50,312 nt of DNA from Pleurocapsa sp. MO_226.B13 (lineage in GTDB: Bacteria > Cyanobacteriota > Cyanobacteriia > Cyanobacteriales > Xenococcaceae): the NCBI GenBank assembly GCA_030064795.1, contig JASJEI010000020.1, positions 1 through 50,312 on the forward strand. Reading direction: 5' to 3'. The position numbers and the translations under genes were made by a program. The notes beneath the pieces are model-generated. The model was not told the origin of the DNA. It saw nothing but the letters and a program-made list of their open reading frames with translations, and did not search any database. Position 1 is the stretch's first letter. Each line of letters begins with the position of its first letter. Below are positions 26,442 through 37,018 of this stretch, one piece after another.

Positions 26442-26689
26442 AAAATTTTGATATTGAACGCGATTGAGATGACAACTAAATACAAATATAAATAAAAATT
26501 GCTAAACTGAACCTCTCAGAAAATATAAATGCTATGAGATTTAACATAACAGACGGATTAATAAGTTTATAATATCGGCTCAAGAGTCGATATATGTCCG
26601 AATTGTAATGTCACTTAAAAGTGACCTCTATCGCCAAACGTAACCCAAGCTCCCCTCATACGGAGTTTGTTTAATAGCCAAAAACATCT

Positions 26690-28597
26690 ATGCCACATCC
26701 TGAGCCTAGAATTCAATGCTCGAATCCTCACTGCGTAGCGTCTAATACACTAGAAGCTCGTTTTTGTCATCGATGTAATACGCCCATCATCAAACGCTAT
26801 TTGTGGAGCAACAAAGTCGCCATCTCCGAAAACCAACAGCACACACTAATTAATGGTAGATATCTGGCTTTATCGCCTCAAATATTTCTAGAGACTCAAC
26901 CCAGCAAGCCTCCTGTAACACCAGAAGAAGTTCCGCCAGAAATAGTTGCCTATCTACAGCTTTTTCCTTGTTATCCTAATATTCCCCAGGTATACGGACT
27001 ATTAGATGGTACGGATGCTTGGTTATTAGACTATGGTACTGTTCCTTACAAGCCATCGGGAAAACTAGCATATCCTCAACAGCTAATTCCCCAATTAAGA
27101 GATCTCTGGTCTAATGCTACGGGTTTTCAACAGCTCAACTGGCTGTGGCAAATTGCCAAATTATGGAAACCTCTATCGAGCAAAAAGGTAGCATCTAGTT
27201 TGTTGAATCCTAATTTACTCAGAATCAATGGTCAAATTCTCCAGATTCTCCAGCTACAGCCCGACGAAGAATATCAACCTAGTTTGAGAAATTTAGGTAG
27301 TTTGTGGGTGCAGTGGGCAGAAGATGCCAACCCTAGCGTTAAAGATGCAATTGAAAAGCTAGGGATTCATCTGGAAACAGGTAAAATCGAGCGCGTGAGA
27401 GTGGCGATCGCTGTCTTGGACAGAGCCATCAATCAATGTAGCAAAGTCAAACAATACTCTTATCAGATTTATGCCCTCAGCGACCCTGGGCCGAATCGTA
27501 GCAACAACGAAGATTCCGCTTATCCAATTTATTCAGAGCGCGATAATCTTCCCAAGTCGGCAAATTCTCTCGCTATTGTCTGCGATGGAGTCGGGGGTCA
27601 TGATGGGGGAGAAATTGCCTCCAGAGAAACGATAAAATATCTACGCAGCAAAATATCCAAGCTCTCCCTAGAAGAGCAAAATCATAGCCCAGGCAAAGTA
27701 TTGGGAAAATTGACTAGATACATCAATGGGTCAAATGATATCATCAGCGAGCGTAACGACAGCGAACAACGTCATGAAAGACAGCGCATGGGAACTACTC
27801 TGGTGATGGCTCTTTCCTGCGCTCATGAAATGTATTTGGCTCATGTGGGAGATTCTCGGATTTATTGGATTACCTCTAATAGTTGTCACCAGATCACCAT
27901 CGATGACGATTTGGCTTCTCGTGAAGTACGTTTGGGATATGCTATCTATCGCGATTCCTTGCAATATCCTTCTGCTGGAGCTTTAATCCAAGCTATAGGA
28001 ATGCGAGATTCGGCCGCACTTCATCCTAACCTACAGCGTTATGCGATCGAGGATGACTGTATCTTTTTGCTTTGTACGGACGGTTTGAGTGATTTCGATC
28101 GTGTAGAACAACATTGGCAGCATCAAGTTTTACCCGTACTCAACGGCAAACAAGACCTTGCCACCGCAGTTGAGAATTTGATCGAGATTGCCAATAGAGA
28201 CAATGGACATGATAACGTCACGGTGGCATTAGTCCATTGTCAAGTCACACCTAAGTCTGATGCTGGTAAAATAACAGTTTCTTGGTCTGATGTAGAGTTT
28301 GCCATCGATGAATCGAATTTGTGGTCTGATACTAATTTGACCAGTTCTTTTGACGACTCGATTGGGTTAGAGGAAACACCAGCCGAAGAGACAAAAATAC
28401 CAGAACAAGCAATTGGAGAGCCACTACCAGCCAAACGTCAGCCAAAATGGTTAAAACCCTTAATTTTAATCTTGATTGTTTCAACCGCGATCGGATTAGT
28501 GGTTTATGGTTTATTAAACGGTATCATTGGTGAAAAAGATAAGGATCGCTCGCCTGTCCTGCCAGACAACACGCATTCTCTGCCAGACACCGAATAG
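26690..28597 (+). CDS. PP2C-type serine/threonine phosphatase with N-terminal zinc ribbon and C-terminal membrane helix
   Basis: 635 aa. Cysteines 10, 15, 26 and 29 ('CSNPHC', 'FCHRC') form a zinc ribbon. Residues about 40-250 look like a degenerate kinase-like region found in cyanobacterial homologues. The PP2C domain spans about 255-515, with metal ligands in 'DPGPNRSNNEDSAYPI', 'LAIVCDGVGGHDGG', 'MGTTLVMAL', 'AHVGDSRIYWI', 'LLCTDGLSDF' and 'DNVTVALV'. A single membrane helix near 580-605 ('PLILILIVSTAIGLVVYGLL') is followed by a short tail. It removes phosphate from Ser/Thr of unknown targets. A class IV aminotransferase follows 43 nt later on the same strand. Confidence 0.88.
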   Translation: MPHPEPRIQCSNPHCVASNTLEARFCHRCNTPIIKRYLWSNKVAISENQQHTLINGRYLALSPQIFLETQPSKPPVTPEEVPPEIVAYLQLFPCYPNIPQVYGLLDGTDAWLLDYGTVPYKPSGKLAYPQQLIPQLRDLWSNATGFQQLNWLWQIAKLWKPLSSKKVASSLLNPNLLRINGQILQILQLQPDEEYQPSLRNLGSLWVQWAEDANPSVKDAIEKLGIHLETGKIERVRVAIAVLDRAINQCSKVKQYSYQIYALSDPGPNRSNNEDSAYPIYSERDNLPKSANSLAIVCDGVGGHDGGEIASRETIKYLRSKISKLSLEEQNHSPGKVLGKLTRYINGSNDIISERNDSEQRHERQRMGTTLVMALSCAHEMYLAHVGDSRIYWITSNSCHQITIDDDLASREVRLGYAIYRDSLQYPSAGALIQAIGMRDSAALHPNLQRYAIEDDCIFLLCTDGLSDFDRVEQHWQHQVLPVLNGKQDLATAVENLIEIANRDNGHDNVTVALVHCQVTPKSDAGKITVSWSDVEFAIDESNLWSDTNLTSSFDDSIGLEETPAEETKIPEQAIGEPLPAKRQPKWLKPLILILIVSTAIGLVVYGLLNGIIGEKDKDRSPVLPDNTHSLPDTE

Positions 28598-28640
28598 GAA
28601 GTTCGACAGTAAACTTAGCTAACTCTAAAGCAAGAGACAT

Positions 28641-29411
28641 ATGTATTGGTATGCTGGCAATCTAATTGATTCCAAACAGATTCAATTAGAAATTAACGAA
28701 CCAGGATTATGTTATGGAGCGAGCGTCTTCAGTACCATGCGAGTATACGAAAAATCTCTCGATCGCGAGTTGACTTGCTGGCAAGCTCATTGCGATCGCC
28801 TCAGTTACAGTTTGCAGCGGTTTAACTGGCAACAACCCAATTGGCAAAGGCTCAGAGAAGGTGCGGAGGAGTTATTGGCTTATTTCCCCGTCCTGAGAAT
28901 GGTAATTTTTCCTAATGGTAATGAATGGATTACGGGGCGAAACTTACCAGCCGATTTAGAGCAACGTCAATCTCAGGGAATAACTGCCTGGGTAGCGGTA
29001 GATGATTTGTACAAACGCGAACTAGCTCGATACAAAACTGGTAATTATTTGGGTGCATATTTAGCTCGCGATCGCGCTTTAAAACTTAATGCCCAAGAAG
29101 CAATTTTAATCGACGCTCAAAACAACTGGCTAGAAACTAGTACTGGCAATCTTTGGGGGTGGCGAGACGGATGTTGGTATACTCCTAGTTTAGATGTCGG
29201 CATTTTGCCAGGAATAGGGCGATCGCGCTTACTTAATTTTTTACGAAACAATGACATTCCCGTCCGAGAAAATATTTGGACTCCCGATTTTGTCGCTACA
29301 TTAGAAGCAATTTCCTACAGCAATTGTGTAGTAGAAACCATTCCGATTAAACAAGTTTTAGATTTAAATCGTTCTTATAATTATTCTTTGGTTAAATTTC
29401 CTCAAGTTTAA
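28641..29411 (+). CDS. Class IV aminotransferase-fold enzyme, likely 4-amino-4-deoxychorismate lyase
   Basis: 256 aa with the class IV PLP fold. 'INEPGLCYGASVFSTMRVYE' lies near residue 18, the PLP-binding Lys132 is in 'YKTGNYLGAYLARDRAL', and 'EAILIDAQNNWLETSTGNLWG' and 'LPGIGRSRLLNFL' follow. The short length and lone-subunit form fit PabC, which releases 4-aminobenzoate for folate. A branched-chain aminotransferase (usually about 300 aa) is less likely. It lies 43 nt after the PP2C gene, possibly in one transcript. Confidence 0.75.
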   Translation: MYWYAGNLIDSKQIQLEINEPGLCYGASVFSTMRVYEKSLDRELTCWQAHCDRLSYSLQRFNWQQPNWQRLREGAEELLAYFPVLRMVIFPNGNEWITGRNLPADLEQRQSQGITAWVAVDDLYKRELARYKTGNYLGAYLARDRALKLNAQEAILIDAQNNWLETSTGNLWGWRDGCWYTPSLDVGILPGIGRSRLLNFLRNNDIPVRENIWTPDFVATLEAISYSNCVVETIPIKQVLDLNRSYNYSLVKFPQV

Positions 29412-29432
29412 TTAGTATTCAAGCCTCCAAAA

Positions 29433-31154
29433 TCATTTAACTGTCAACTCATCAACAATCCGTTCGATTTCTCCAACGGCATCATGGGGACTTTGCTCGT
29501 GATAAATTGCCATCGATTGTTCCATCTCCGTAACCAGCTCTCTAATGCGATCGAGGCTATCTTGTAGAGGCTGTAGCTGTTGCTGACAAAAATCAATTTG
29601 AGACTGCATTTGCACTACAGTTAAATTAAGCTCATTGCAGCTATTTTGTTTCTGAGTAATACTAGCTTCTAACTCATTTTTGTGAACTTTTTGTTGCTCG
29701 AGTTTGGTTTCTAAAGCTTGAATGCTTTGCTCTATTTGAACCAATTCCTCAGCTAATTCTTGCTGTTGTTGTTGAAGCTGTTGCTGCTGTTCTTCTAATC
29801 CTTGTTTGATTGGGGTTAGATCGATATCTTGAATTTCAGAATCAAAGTCAAAATCAATTATGCCCTGACGACGCTTCAAGACTCTAGAATGTTGTAATAA
29901 AACCTGATGCCTCTCTTTAAGAGAACGACGTTGACCGATTAGAGTTTGGTCTAGCATTTTTTTAGCCTCTAATTCATCTGCTAATTCTTGCTCCAAGGTC
30001 AAACGTTCCAGTTCTCCTGCCTCTGCCATTTTAGCTTCTAGTTCTTCTACTGCCTTACATTGCCACCCTAATTCTTCTTCTTGATCGTTGACAAATCTTG
30101 CTACCTTTTCCAAATCCTTTTTCAGTTCTTCAACAATAGTTTCCAAATTAGGCAAAGGCATATTTTCTAACTCTTCAAGGTTAACCTTCTGGACACCAGC
30201 AAAATCGGATTCAGAACCTGCTAATATTTGCAGCATACTGTCTTGTTCTGCCGATTGTCCCTGAAGATAGTGACTCAATTCTTGCTTAGCTTCTAAAGAT
30301 TTCTGTTTTACCTTTAACTGCTGTTGAGTTTCGGCAATAGCATCAATCAAAGACTGTACCTGTTGTTGGTTTTCTGACAATTCTGCTGTCTTACTAGCTA
30401 GTTCTTGACGTTTAGTTTCGATCGCTTGAGAATTATGAGACAGATTTTGCCAATGAGGTTGTAGAAGTTCTTGCTGATTGGCGATCGTGGCAGTAGTCGC
30501 GTTCAACTGATCTTTTAGAGAATTTCCCGACTCAGTAGCATTAGCTAACACTGCTAACTGTTCCCTAATCTGGTTAGCTTGAGCTTCATCTAAAATTTTA
30601 GATTCTCGTAACTGTGCTTCTAGTTTTTGCTGTTGCCCTCTTAACTGATCCCATGCACCCTGTAGCTCGGCACTTTTAGCTTCAAATTCGGCTTTGATTT
30701 GTTCGGTTTCGGCTTGAGCCGTGGCAATTTCGGCTTTTTGTGCTTCAAACTGTTTAAATTCCTCTTCCATTTGTTCGACTTGCTCCAGACGTGTTTCCAT
30801 CTCGATTTGTCGTCGGCTCAACTCTTCACTTTGGATTGCCAAAGACTCTTTCCATTGGTTGATTTCCTGTTCTTGGTCTTTAGTTTTTTCCAAGAGGCGA
30901 GAGAAATTTTTGAGGATACCAATAATTTTCTGTGAGGCTAATTCGATCTTGCCCTGTATCTGACGGTTGACACCCAAATTAACAACAATTAACGCTCCAT
31001 CGCCAAAATCACTAGCTTCGTTAGTAGTGATATATTCGTTGCTAACAATACTCCAACTATCATCGTTTCTTTGACAGGCTATGAGCTTCAGTTTTGTTTC
31101 CACGCCACCCATAAAACCTTTACTTTGTTTTTGTATTTCTGCCAGATATAGCAC
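29433..31154 (-). CDS. hmpF: Pilus motility taxis protein HmpF, long coiled coil
   Basis: 573 aa starting at a GTG with AGAGGAAGG about 7 nt upstream. The first 80 residues form the conserved head ('MLYLAEIQKQSKGFMGGVETKLKLIACQRNDDSWS') typical of HmpF. The rest, about 85-560, is an almost continuous Gln/Glu/Leu-rich coiled coil. HmpF proteins are needed for type IV pilus-driven motility in filamentous and unicellular cyanobacteria and interact with the pilus chemosensory system. The CheY/CheW/MCP genes of that system lie divergently, 1 kb away, which strongly supports the name. Confidence 0.9.
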   Translation of the reverse strand: MLYLAEIQKQSKGFMGGVETKLKLIACQRNDDSWSIVSNEYITTNEASDFGDGALIVVNLGVNRQIQGKIELASQKIIGILKNFSRLLEKTKDQEQEINQWKESLAIQSEELSRRQIEMETRLEQVEQMEEEFKQFEAQKAEIATAQAETEQIKAEFEAKSAELQGAWDQLRGQQQKLEAQLRESKILDEAQANQIREQLAVLANATESGNSLKDQLNATTATIANQQELLQPHWQNLSHNSQAIETKRQELASKTAELSENQQQVQSLIDAIAETQQQLKVKQKSLEAKQELSHYLQGQSAEQDSMLQILAGSESDFAGVQKVNLEELENMPLPNLETIVEELKKDLEKVARFVNDQEEELGWQCKAVEELEAKMAEAGELERLTLEQELADELEAKKMLDQTLIGQRRSLKERHQVLLQHSRVLKRRQGIIDFDFDSEIQDIDLTPIKQGLEEQQQQLQQQQQELAEELVQIEQSIQALETKLEQQKVHKNELEASITQKQNSCNELNLTVVQMQSQIDFCQQQLQPLQDSLDRIRELVTEMEQSMAIYHEQSPHDAVGEIERIVDELTVK

Positions 31155-32144
31155 TATGCGCCTTCCTCTTGTTTTTTTCTGTGCTGAAACTCAGAAAAAT
31201 TAAGTTTTTCTAGTTTACTGTCGATTGATTCAAATATCCAGATTAAAGGAAATTTAGGCTGATGACATCGATAATTATATCGATCGACGGTCAGAGCTGC
31301 CTTCGTCGCCAAATGGCAGAGCGATCTCTGACTTATTTAATATCACCAGGATAACCAGCATCAGAATTGGTTGCCAAGTTTTTAACAATTAATTATTTTG
31401 GGGTAGCTTTGATTTTAATCGGACAGGGGAAAATGCCCTGCCAATTGCTAATTGCCAATTGCTAGTTAATAATTAATAGTTAATTTAGGTATATTCCACC
31501 AAGACAATCAAAGCTATGGTCAAATCAAATTGACTTAACAAATCACCCTAATTGAGTTATTAAAATATTTTCAACTCAATCTTCAAAATCAAATCGATCG
31601 CCCTAGTCTTTTACTCTGGGGTGTTCGGCACAGAATCAGCACAGAAGCTGATATCTATTGATATTTTTCAATCATTTAATGCTTAATTCGACTGAAAGCA
31701 AAATCTTACCCAGTTTATGTTGATTATGACGTGGCGATTGGTCAAAAAGTAGAGTATATTCTGAAGCGGAGAGGTGACTAATTAATTATATTTACAGATT
31801 ATCTTCCAGCAATTGAAAAAATGTTATCAGTTGAACTTAAACTTAATAGATATTTCCAGCGAGCATTTTTTTAATTAAATGAAGATTAAAATTCTGTTCA
31901 AAGTAGAACGATGGTCATGGTCGGCTACGTTGTAAAACAGCGGAGTAATTTGTGACTAAGCCTCAAATTGTCCGAGCACTTACGATTGTTAGACAATTAA
32001 TTACAGCCCCCTATGTAAACTGTACTAAAAAGCTAACTGTCAGTCAGTAAATCAAGCAAGAGGTTGATTTTTTCAAAATTCAAAAATTAATGAATTGCCA
32101 AGTAGACTTAAATTTAAAGTGTGACTATTCACAGATAACGTGTT
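31155..32144. other. Roughly 1-kb non-coding divergent spacer between hmpF and the CheY-like gene
   Basis: Both flanking genes start outward from this spacer, so it must contain at least two promoters. It is AT-rich and I found no convincing coding frame. It contains the stem-loop at 31290-31332 and a string of AATTGC/AATTGCC and TTAATAATTAATAG repeats around 31440-31485, of a kind common in cyanobacterial spacers. Long 5' leaders or a small RNA are possible. Confidence 0.6.
31290..31332. repeat. Stem-loop in the hmpF/CheY spacer
   Basis: Arms GTCAGAG-CTGCC (31290-31301) and GGCAG (31315-31319) plus CTCTGAC (31326-31332), giving a 12-bp stem with one 6-nt bulge and a 13-nt loop. There is no T-tract, so it is not a typical terminator. 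It could be part of a 5' leader of hmpF, a small RNA or a repeat element. Confidence 0.45.
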
Positions 32145-32510
32145 ATGAGCAAAGTTCTAATCGTAGAAGATAGTTTGGCACAAAGACAAATGATTTCCGA
32201 TCTCCTTAAGGGCAGCGGTCTGAAAGTGAGCGTGGCTTGTGACGGAGTAGAAGCTCTAGAGCATTTAGAAACATTTAATCCTGACATAGTAGTAATGGAT
32301 ATCGTCATGCCCAGAATGAATGGGTATGAATTGTGTCGTCGCTTGAAGTCCGACCCCAAAACCCAAAATGTCCCAGTAGTTATGTGTTCTTCTAAGGGAG
32401 AAGAATTCGATCGCTATTGGGGAATGAAACAAGGTGCAGATGCTTACATCGCTAAACCTTTTCAACCAGTAGAATTAATTGGCACAGTCAAACAACTGCT
32501 TCGAGCCTAA
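32145..32510 (+). CDS. CheY-like single-domain response regulator (PilH/HmpB type)
   Basis: 121 aa, receiver domain only: acidic pair in 'LIVEDSLAQRQM', phospho-acceptor Asp52 in 'DIVVMDIVMPRMNGYELCR', conserved Ser in 'VMCSSKGEEFDRYWGMKQGADAY' and Lys in 'IAKPFQP'. The 'FDRYWGMKQGAD' stretch is typical of PilH/PixH/HmpB regulators of the cyanobacterial pilus chemosensory pathways, which act as output or phosphate sink. First gene of the CheY-CheW-MCP set; 68 nt separate it from the CheW-like gene. No PatA/PilG-type regulator precedes it here. Confidence 0.9.
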   Translation: MSKVLIVEDSLAQRQMISDLLKGSGLKVSVACDGVEALEHLETFNPDIVVMDIVMPRMNGYELCRRLKSDPKTQNVPVVMCSSKGEEFDRYWGMKQGADAYIAKPFQPVELIGTVKQLLRA

Positions 32511-32578
32511 AAAAAAATGAATCTGAATTTGATTGGTTTGTTAGTAGTCAGCGAACAACATATAGATAAGGAAATCCC

Positions 32579-33109
32579 ATGGTTAGTAATTCGGATCTTT
32601 ATACCGAGAGCAGTCTAGATCTATCTCTAGATATACAGCCATTAGAAAATCCAGAAGGCGAACTGCATCTTCGTTTTTATTTGGCATCAGGTGAGGCTTG
32701 TGCTTTTCCCGCAACGGGAATCGCAGAAGTAATGCAGCAAACTCCAGATCAAATCGCACCAATTCCCAACGCTTCTCCCTTATTGTTGGGAACGATAAAT
32801 TTACGTGGAAAGGTAATCTGGGTAGCAGATTTGGGTCAATTTTTGGGGGATAGCGGGGTATTAAAAACAGATCGGCCGACAATTCCTGTAATTGCGATCG
32901 AAGACCAAGAGCAAATATTGGGTTTGGCAATTAGCAGTATTGGAGATATGGACTGGTTGGACGTAGAGCAATTGTCGATTCGCCATCCATTATCGCCCAG
33001 TATGGCTCCTTTTGTTCAGGCACAATGGCAGCCTGAAGATGAGAGCAACCTAATTGTAAACTTATTAGATCCTGCAAAGATTTTGCGTTCTGCACGATGG
33101 GCAACCTAA
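32579..33109 (+). CDS. CheW-like adaptor (PilI/HmpC type)
   Basis: 176 aa with one CheW domain from about residue 25 to 172. 'FYLASGEACAFPATGIAEVMQQ' is the start of the fold, and 'IAPIPNASPLLLGTINLRGKVIWVADLGQFLG' is the classic CheW core (IPN..P..L.G..NLRG...V.DL). 'LGLAISSIGDMDWL' and 'LIVNLLDPAKIL' close it. It would couple the MCP encoded next to a CheA-like kinase that is not in this window. Confidence 0.9.
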   Translation: MVSNSDLYTESSLDLSLDIQPLENPEGELHLRFYLASGEACAFPATGIAEVMQQTPDQIAPIPNASPLLLGTINLRGKVIWVADLGQFLGDSGVLKTDRPTIPVIAIEDQEQILGLAISSIGDMDWLDVEQLSIRHPLSPSMAPFVQAQWQPEDESNLIVNLLDPAKILRSARWAT

Positions 33110-33316
33110 AAAAAAATATTCAAGGTTGTGAGTAATTATTAGTATGTAAGTTCAAATTTATACTTAACTGAGCAAGATCAAAAAAAACATCGTTTTTTCG
33201 TCTTAGTTTTTTTTATTTCTTATATCAATTTGCAGCCATCGTAAAGTTAAAACTTAAAGTAACTATTACTCGTCAGCACAAGCAACAAAAACTTAGATTA
33301 ATTTGGCAAGAAGCAC

Positions 33317-35866
33317 ATGGCATCAGGAACTAACTATTCACAAGAATACGGACAAGCAGAAAAAGCTTATTTAGAAAGTGACTTTGCTCGCGCAGCAGAA
33401 ATAATCGATCGCTTAGCTGAAGAATTTCCCGAAGATCCTAACGTTTTGTTGCTGCGGGGTCATATTTATTGCTACGGATTTCAAAATTATGAACTGGCAA
33501 GGCAGCAATACGAGTATGTCTTAGAACTGAGTGAGGAACAAGATTTGCTTGATTTTGCTCATAGTGGGATCGAACAGCTAGAGCAACTAGAACAGCAAGC
33601 AAAACATTCTGATTTCGACTTCGGTCGTGGCAATTTTGAACTCACGCAAGTGCTAGACGGGGAAGAGATTGAGGAAGTAGAAGACTCGATTGGCATTGAT
33701 TTTCCCGAAGAAGAATTAGAAGCAGAGTTTGACCGTGCTGCTTTAGCTCCAGAGGATTTATTAGATAATCCTTTTGCTGAAGATGAAGCTGACTCAGAAG
33801 ATTTGGCTTCGATTGATGATGAAAATGAGGGAGCAGATCCTTTCGCTAGCTTTGAGCAAGATTTGGCTGAAGACTCCGAAGCATCAGCAGCAGTAGAATC
33901 AGCGGATGTCAATGGTGGATATCCGGGAATTCATAATAGTTCGACCTTTATGGTGGATTCTGAGGATGAGGATGAGGATGAAGATGATGACTTGTCTGAA
34001 TACACAGAAGAGGATTTTGCAGTTAGTCAAGGTGAATATGAAAATGACTATGATGATAGTTCGGAATTGGAAATCGATACTGTTTTGACAGAACCTTTCT
34101 CTATGCCAGATGGTGAAGATTACGGTGCGGAGATGGACGATGTTCCAGAAGAACAAGAAGGTCTGGACTATCAAGATGAACTGGAGTTTGACGAAATTGA
34201 TAGTAGCTTTTTCGACCTAGAAGAACTAGAGCAAGGACTGCCCGATACTGGTTTGTTTAACGTGGCTGAAGAAGCTAGCAGTGCCAGTATCGAGATCTCT
34301 AGCGATCTGGCTTCAGAATCAGAGATTGTCAGTCCAGATGAGATCGCCGTCAGTGGGGCAAATTCTTCTACCGTAAAGACATCTTTGGCAGAAGCTACAG
34401 AAGAGCCACAAGTAGAGGTAAATCATGGGGTATTTAACGGCTTGATTAATGCTCCTATGCCTAAAAAACAATTAATTACCGCAGGTGTGACGGGTTTGGT
34501 TTCGGCGATCGCTGTTTTAGGTGTTGGTCTGATTAGCTCGACGATTTTACCCAGTGAAAATCAAGACCAAGGTCTTGAAGGAGCAAGAAATAGTCTGATT
34601 CTATCTTTGGTTGCTGGAGTAACTAGTTTTGGTACGGCAGCAGCATTGGGGAACGTTACGGCCAAGCACGTGACTAAAGCCAGTCGTGATTTGCAAACTC
34701 AGTTTGATGATGTTTATCAAGGTAATCTTAACGCTAAGGCTACCGTATACGCTCAAGATGAATTTGGGCAACTGGCGACGGGTTTTAATCGCATGACCAG
34801 AGTGATCCTAACCACTACCCAAGAAGCTCAAAGAAGAGCCGAAGAAACCGAACAGGCAAAAGAAGACTTGCAACGTCAGGTAATTCGTCTTCTCGATGAT
34901 GTGGAAGGTGCAGCTAGAGGAGATTTAACCGTGCAGGCTACTGTAACTGCCGACGTACTAGGGGCAGTTGCCGATGCCTTTAACTTGACGATTCAGAGTC
35001 TGCGAGAAATCGTTCGTCAGGTAAAAGAAGCAGCCGAACAGGTAAACAAAGGTTCTACCGATAGTGAATTGTTTGCTCGCAATCAATCTAGCGAAGCCTT
35101 GCGGATGGCAGAAGAACTAGCTGTTACCTTAAATTCGGTACAGATGATGACTGAATCGATTGAGAGGGTAGCAGATAACGCTCGTGAGGCAGAAGAAGTT
35201 GCTCGTTCATCTTCGGTAACAGCACTTAAAGGTGGTAAAGCGGTAGAACGTACTGTATCGGGAATCTTCCAAATTAGAGAAACGGTATCAGAGACTGCTC
35301 GTAAAGTAAAACGATTAGCCGAAGCCTCCCAAGAAATTTCGAAAATTGTCCTCTTAATCTCGCAAATTGCCGAAAGAACCAACCAACTAGCTCTTAATGC
35401 CTCGATTCAAGCAGCTAAAGCGGGGGAAGCTGGTCGTGGTTTTGCCGTGGTTGCCGATGAGGTCAGACAGTTAGCGGATAGATCGGGTAAATCCCTGAAA
35501 GAAATCGAACAAATCGTACTGCAAATTCAAAGTGAAACTGGCTCGGTAATGACGGCGATGGAAGAAGGTATTCAGGAGGTAATCGACGTAACTGAAAGGG
35601 CAGAACAAGCTAAAACCGCTCTAGAGGATATTATTCAAGTATCTAATCGGATTGATACTCTGGTGCGATCGATTACCGCAGATACTGTAGAACAAAGAGA
35701 AAACTCTCGCGCCGTGGCACAGGTAATGCAATCGGTGGAACTAACTGCTCAAGCTACATCTCAAGAATCTCAGCGAGTTGGTGGCGCGCTGCAAAACCTT
35801 GTAGGCATCGCTCGTGGTCTACTATCTTCTGTAGAAAGATTCCGTATTGACAAAGGAGAAGAGTAA
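33317..35866 (+). CDS. Methyl-accepting chemotaxis-like protein (PilJ/HmpD type) with TPR-like head and acidic linker
   Basis: 849 aa. Residues 1-100 form a TPR-like helical head ('[32 protein letters not shown]'). About 115-360 is a very acidic, low-complexity linker rich in Glu, Asp and Ser. Two close hydrophobic segments follow (about 382-402 and 424-442) with only a 20-residue loop, so there is no real periplasmic sensor domain. HAMP-like regions lie at about 445-570. The MCP signalling tip '[38 protein letters not shown]' is at about 685-720. The layout matches PilJ/HmpD of pilus-based motility. Input probably comes from the cytoplasmic head or membrane state rather than a periplasmic ligand. 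Confidence 0.9.
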   Translation: MASGTNYSQEYGQAEKAYLESDFARAAEIIDRLAEEFPEDPNVLLLRGHIYCYGFQNYELARQQYEYVLELSEEQDLLDFAHSGIEQLEQLEQQAKHSDFDFGRGNFELTQVLDGEEIEEVEDSIGIDFPEEELEAEFDRAALAPEDLLDNPFAEDEADSEDLASIDDENEGADPFASFEQDLAEDSEASAAVESADVNGGYPGIHNSSTFMVDSEDEDEDEDDDLSEYTEEDFAVSQGEYENDYDDSSELEIDTVLTEPFSMPDGEDYGAEMDDVPEEQEGLDYQDELEFDEIDSSFFDLEELEQGLPDTGLFNVAEEASSASIEISSDLASESEIVSPDEIAVSGANSSTVKTSLAEATEEPQVEVNHGVFNGLINAPMPKKQLITAGVTGLVSAIAVLGVGLISSTILPSENQDQGLEGARNSLILSLVAGVTSFGTAAALGNVTAKHVTKASRDLQTQFDDVYQGNLNAKATVYAQDEFGQLATGFNRMTRVILTTTQEAQRRAEETEQAKEDLQRQVIRLLDDVEGAARGDLTVQATVTADVLGAVADAFNLTIQSLREIVRQVKEAAEQVNKGSTDSELFARNQSSEALRMAEELAVTLNSVQMMTESIERVADNAREAEEVARSSSVTALKGGKAVERTVSGIFQIRETVSETARKVKRLAEASQEISKIVLLISQIAERTNQLALNASIQAAKAGEAGRGFAVVADEVRQLADRSGKSLKEIEQIVLQIQSETGSVMTAMEEGIQEVIDVTERAEQAKTALEDIIQVSNRIDTLVRSITADTVEQRENSRAVAQVMQSVELTAQATSQESQRVGGALQNLVGIARGLLSSVERFRIDKGEE

Positions 35867-35964
35867 AACCTGTGTCGATCGCTCATTCCTTTTGGTATGT
35901 CTCTTTCGCCGACTTGATTTTTATGATTCAATAGAAATCTGCGCCTTTATTGAGAAACTACTTT

Positions 35965-36996
35965 ATGTGTGCCGAAAGAACCTTACCGAAATTTGATACT
36001 ACTTCTGTCAAAATTACTAAAGAAGAAGGACTGATACTTTATGAAGATATGGTTTTAGGACGCTTATTTGAAGATAAGTGTGCTGAAATGTACTATCGAG
36101 GCAAGATGTTTGGCTTCGTTCATCTCTATAATGGTCAGGAAGCGGTTTCGACTGGCATAATTAAAGCTCTGCGTCCTCATGGTGATTATGTTTGTAGTAC
36201 TTATCGCGACCACGTTCACGCCCTTAGTTCTGGTGTACCAGCAAGAGAAGTGATGGCGGAGCTATTTGGTAAAGAAACTGGATGTAGCAAAGGTCGTGGC
36301 GGTTCAATGCATATGTTTTCCGCCGAACATGGACTATTGGGTGGTTATGCTTTTGTCGCGGAGGGCATTCCTGTGGCGACTGGTGCAGCTTTTCAAAGTA
36401 AATATCGTCGAGAAGCAATGGGTGACGACAACTCCGATGGTGTCACAGTATGTTTCTTTGGTGACGGTGCCAGTAACAATGGTCAGTTTTTTGAGTGTTT
36501 AAATATGGCCGCCCTTTGGAAGCTACCAATTATCTACGTAGTAGAAAATAATAAATGGGCAATTGGTATGGCTCATGAAAGAGCGACTTCTCAGCCCGAA
36601 ATTTACAAAAAAGCCAGCGTGTTTGACATGGCTGGTTACGAAGTTGATGGTATGGATGTCTTGGCAGTTAACACCTTAGCCAAAGAAGCAGTAGCTCGCG
36701 CTCGTGCTGGAGAAGGGCCGACTCTAATTGAAGCCTTGACTTATCGTTTTCGAGGACATTCTCTAGCCGATCCTGATGAGTTACGCCAGCCTGCGGAAAA
36801 AGAATTCTGGGGAAAACGCGATCCGATTAAGAAATTTGCAGCCTATATGACCGAGCGGGGTTTAGCTAGCGAAGCCAAATTGAAAGAGATCGATAACAAA
36901 ATTACCGAGTTAGTCGAGGATGCAGTTAAGTTCGCCGAAAGCAGTCCCGAACCCGATCCTAATGACTTACGCCGTTACGTATTTGCTGAAGATTAA
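35965..36996 (+). CDS. pdhA: Pyruvate dehydrogenase E1 component, alpha subunit
   Basis: 343 aa from ATG 35965; a TTG 15 nt earlier is possible, but '[12 protein letters not shown]' fits the family start. The protein uses thiamine diphosphate to decarboxylate pyruvate and acetylate lipoyl-E2. Visible are '[45 protein letters not shown]', '[14 protein letters not shown]' and the ThDP motif '[34 protein letters not shown]' (GDG...NN, about 165-200). The phosphorylation-loop equivalent '[15 protein letters not shown]' near 265 is also present. The beta subunit gene is not adjacent, as usual in cyanobacteria. Confidence 0.96.
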   Translation: MCAERTLPKFDTTSVKITKEEGLILYEDMVLGRLFEDKCAEMYYRGKMFGFVHLYNGQEAVSTGIIKALRPHGDYVCSTYRDHVHALSSGVPAREVMAELFGKETGCSKGRGGSMHMFSAEHGLLGGYAFVAEGIPVATGAAFQSKYRREAMGDDNSDGVTVCFFGDGASNNGQFFECLNMAALWKLPIIYVVENNKWAIGMAHERATSQPEIYKKASVFDMAGYEVDGMDVLAVNTLAKEAVARARAGEGPTLIEALTYRFRGHSLADPDELRQPAEKEFWGKRDPIKKFAAYMTERGLASEAKLKEIDNKITELVEDAVKFAESSPEPDPNDLRRYVFAED

Positions 36997-37018
36997 TATT
37001 TATTTTTTAGCAATAAAA

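Noticed and set aside
33559..34174. Long minus-strand open frames opposite the MCP gene
   Set aside because: They mirror the acidic linker codons (GAA/GAT read as TTC/ATC/TCA) and give Ser- or Ile/Phe-rich nonsense products.
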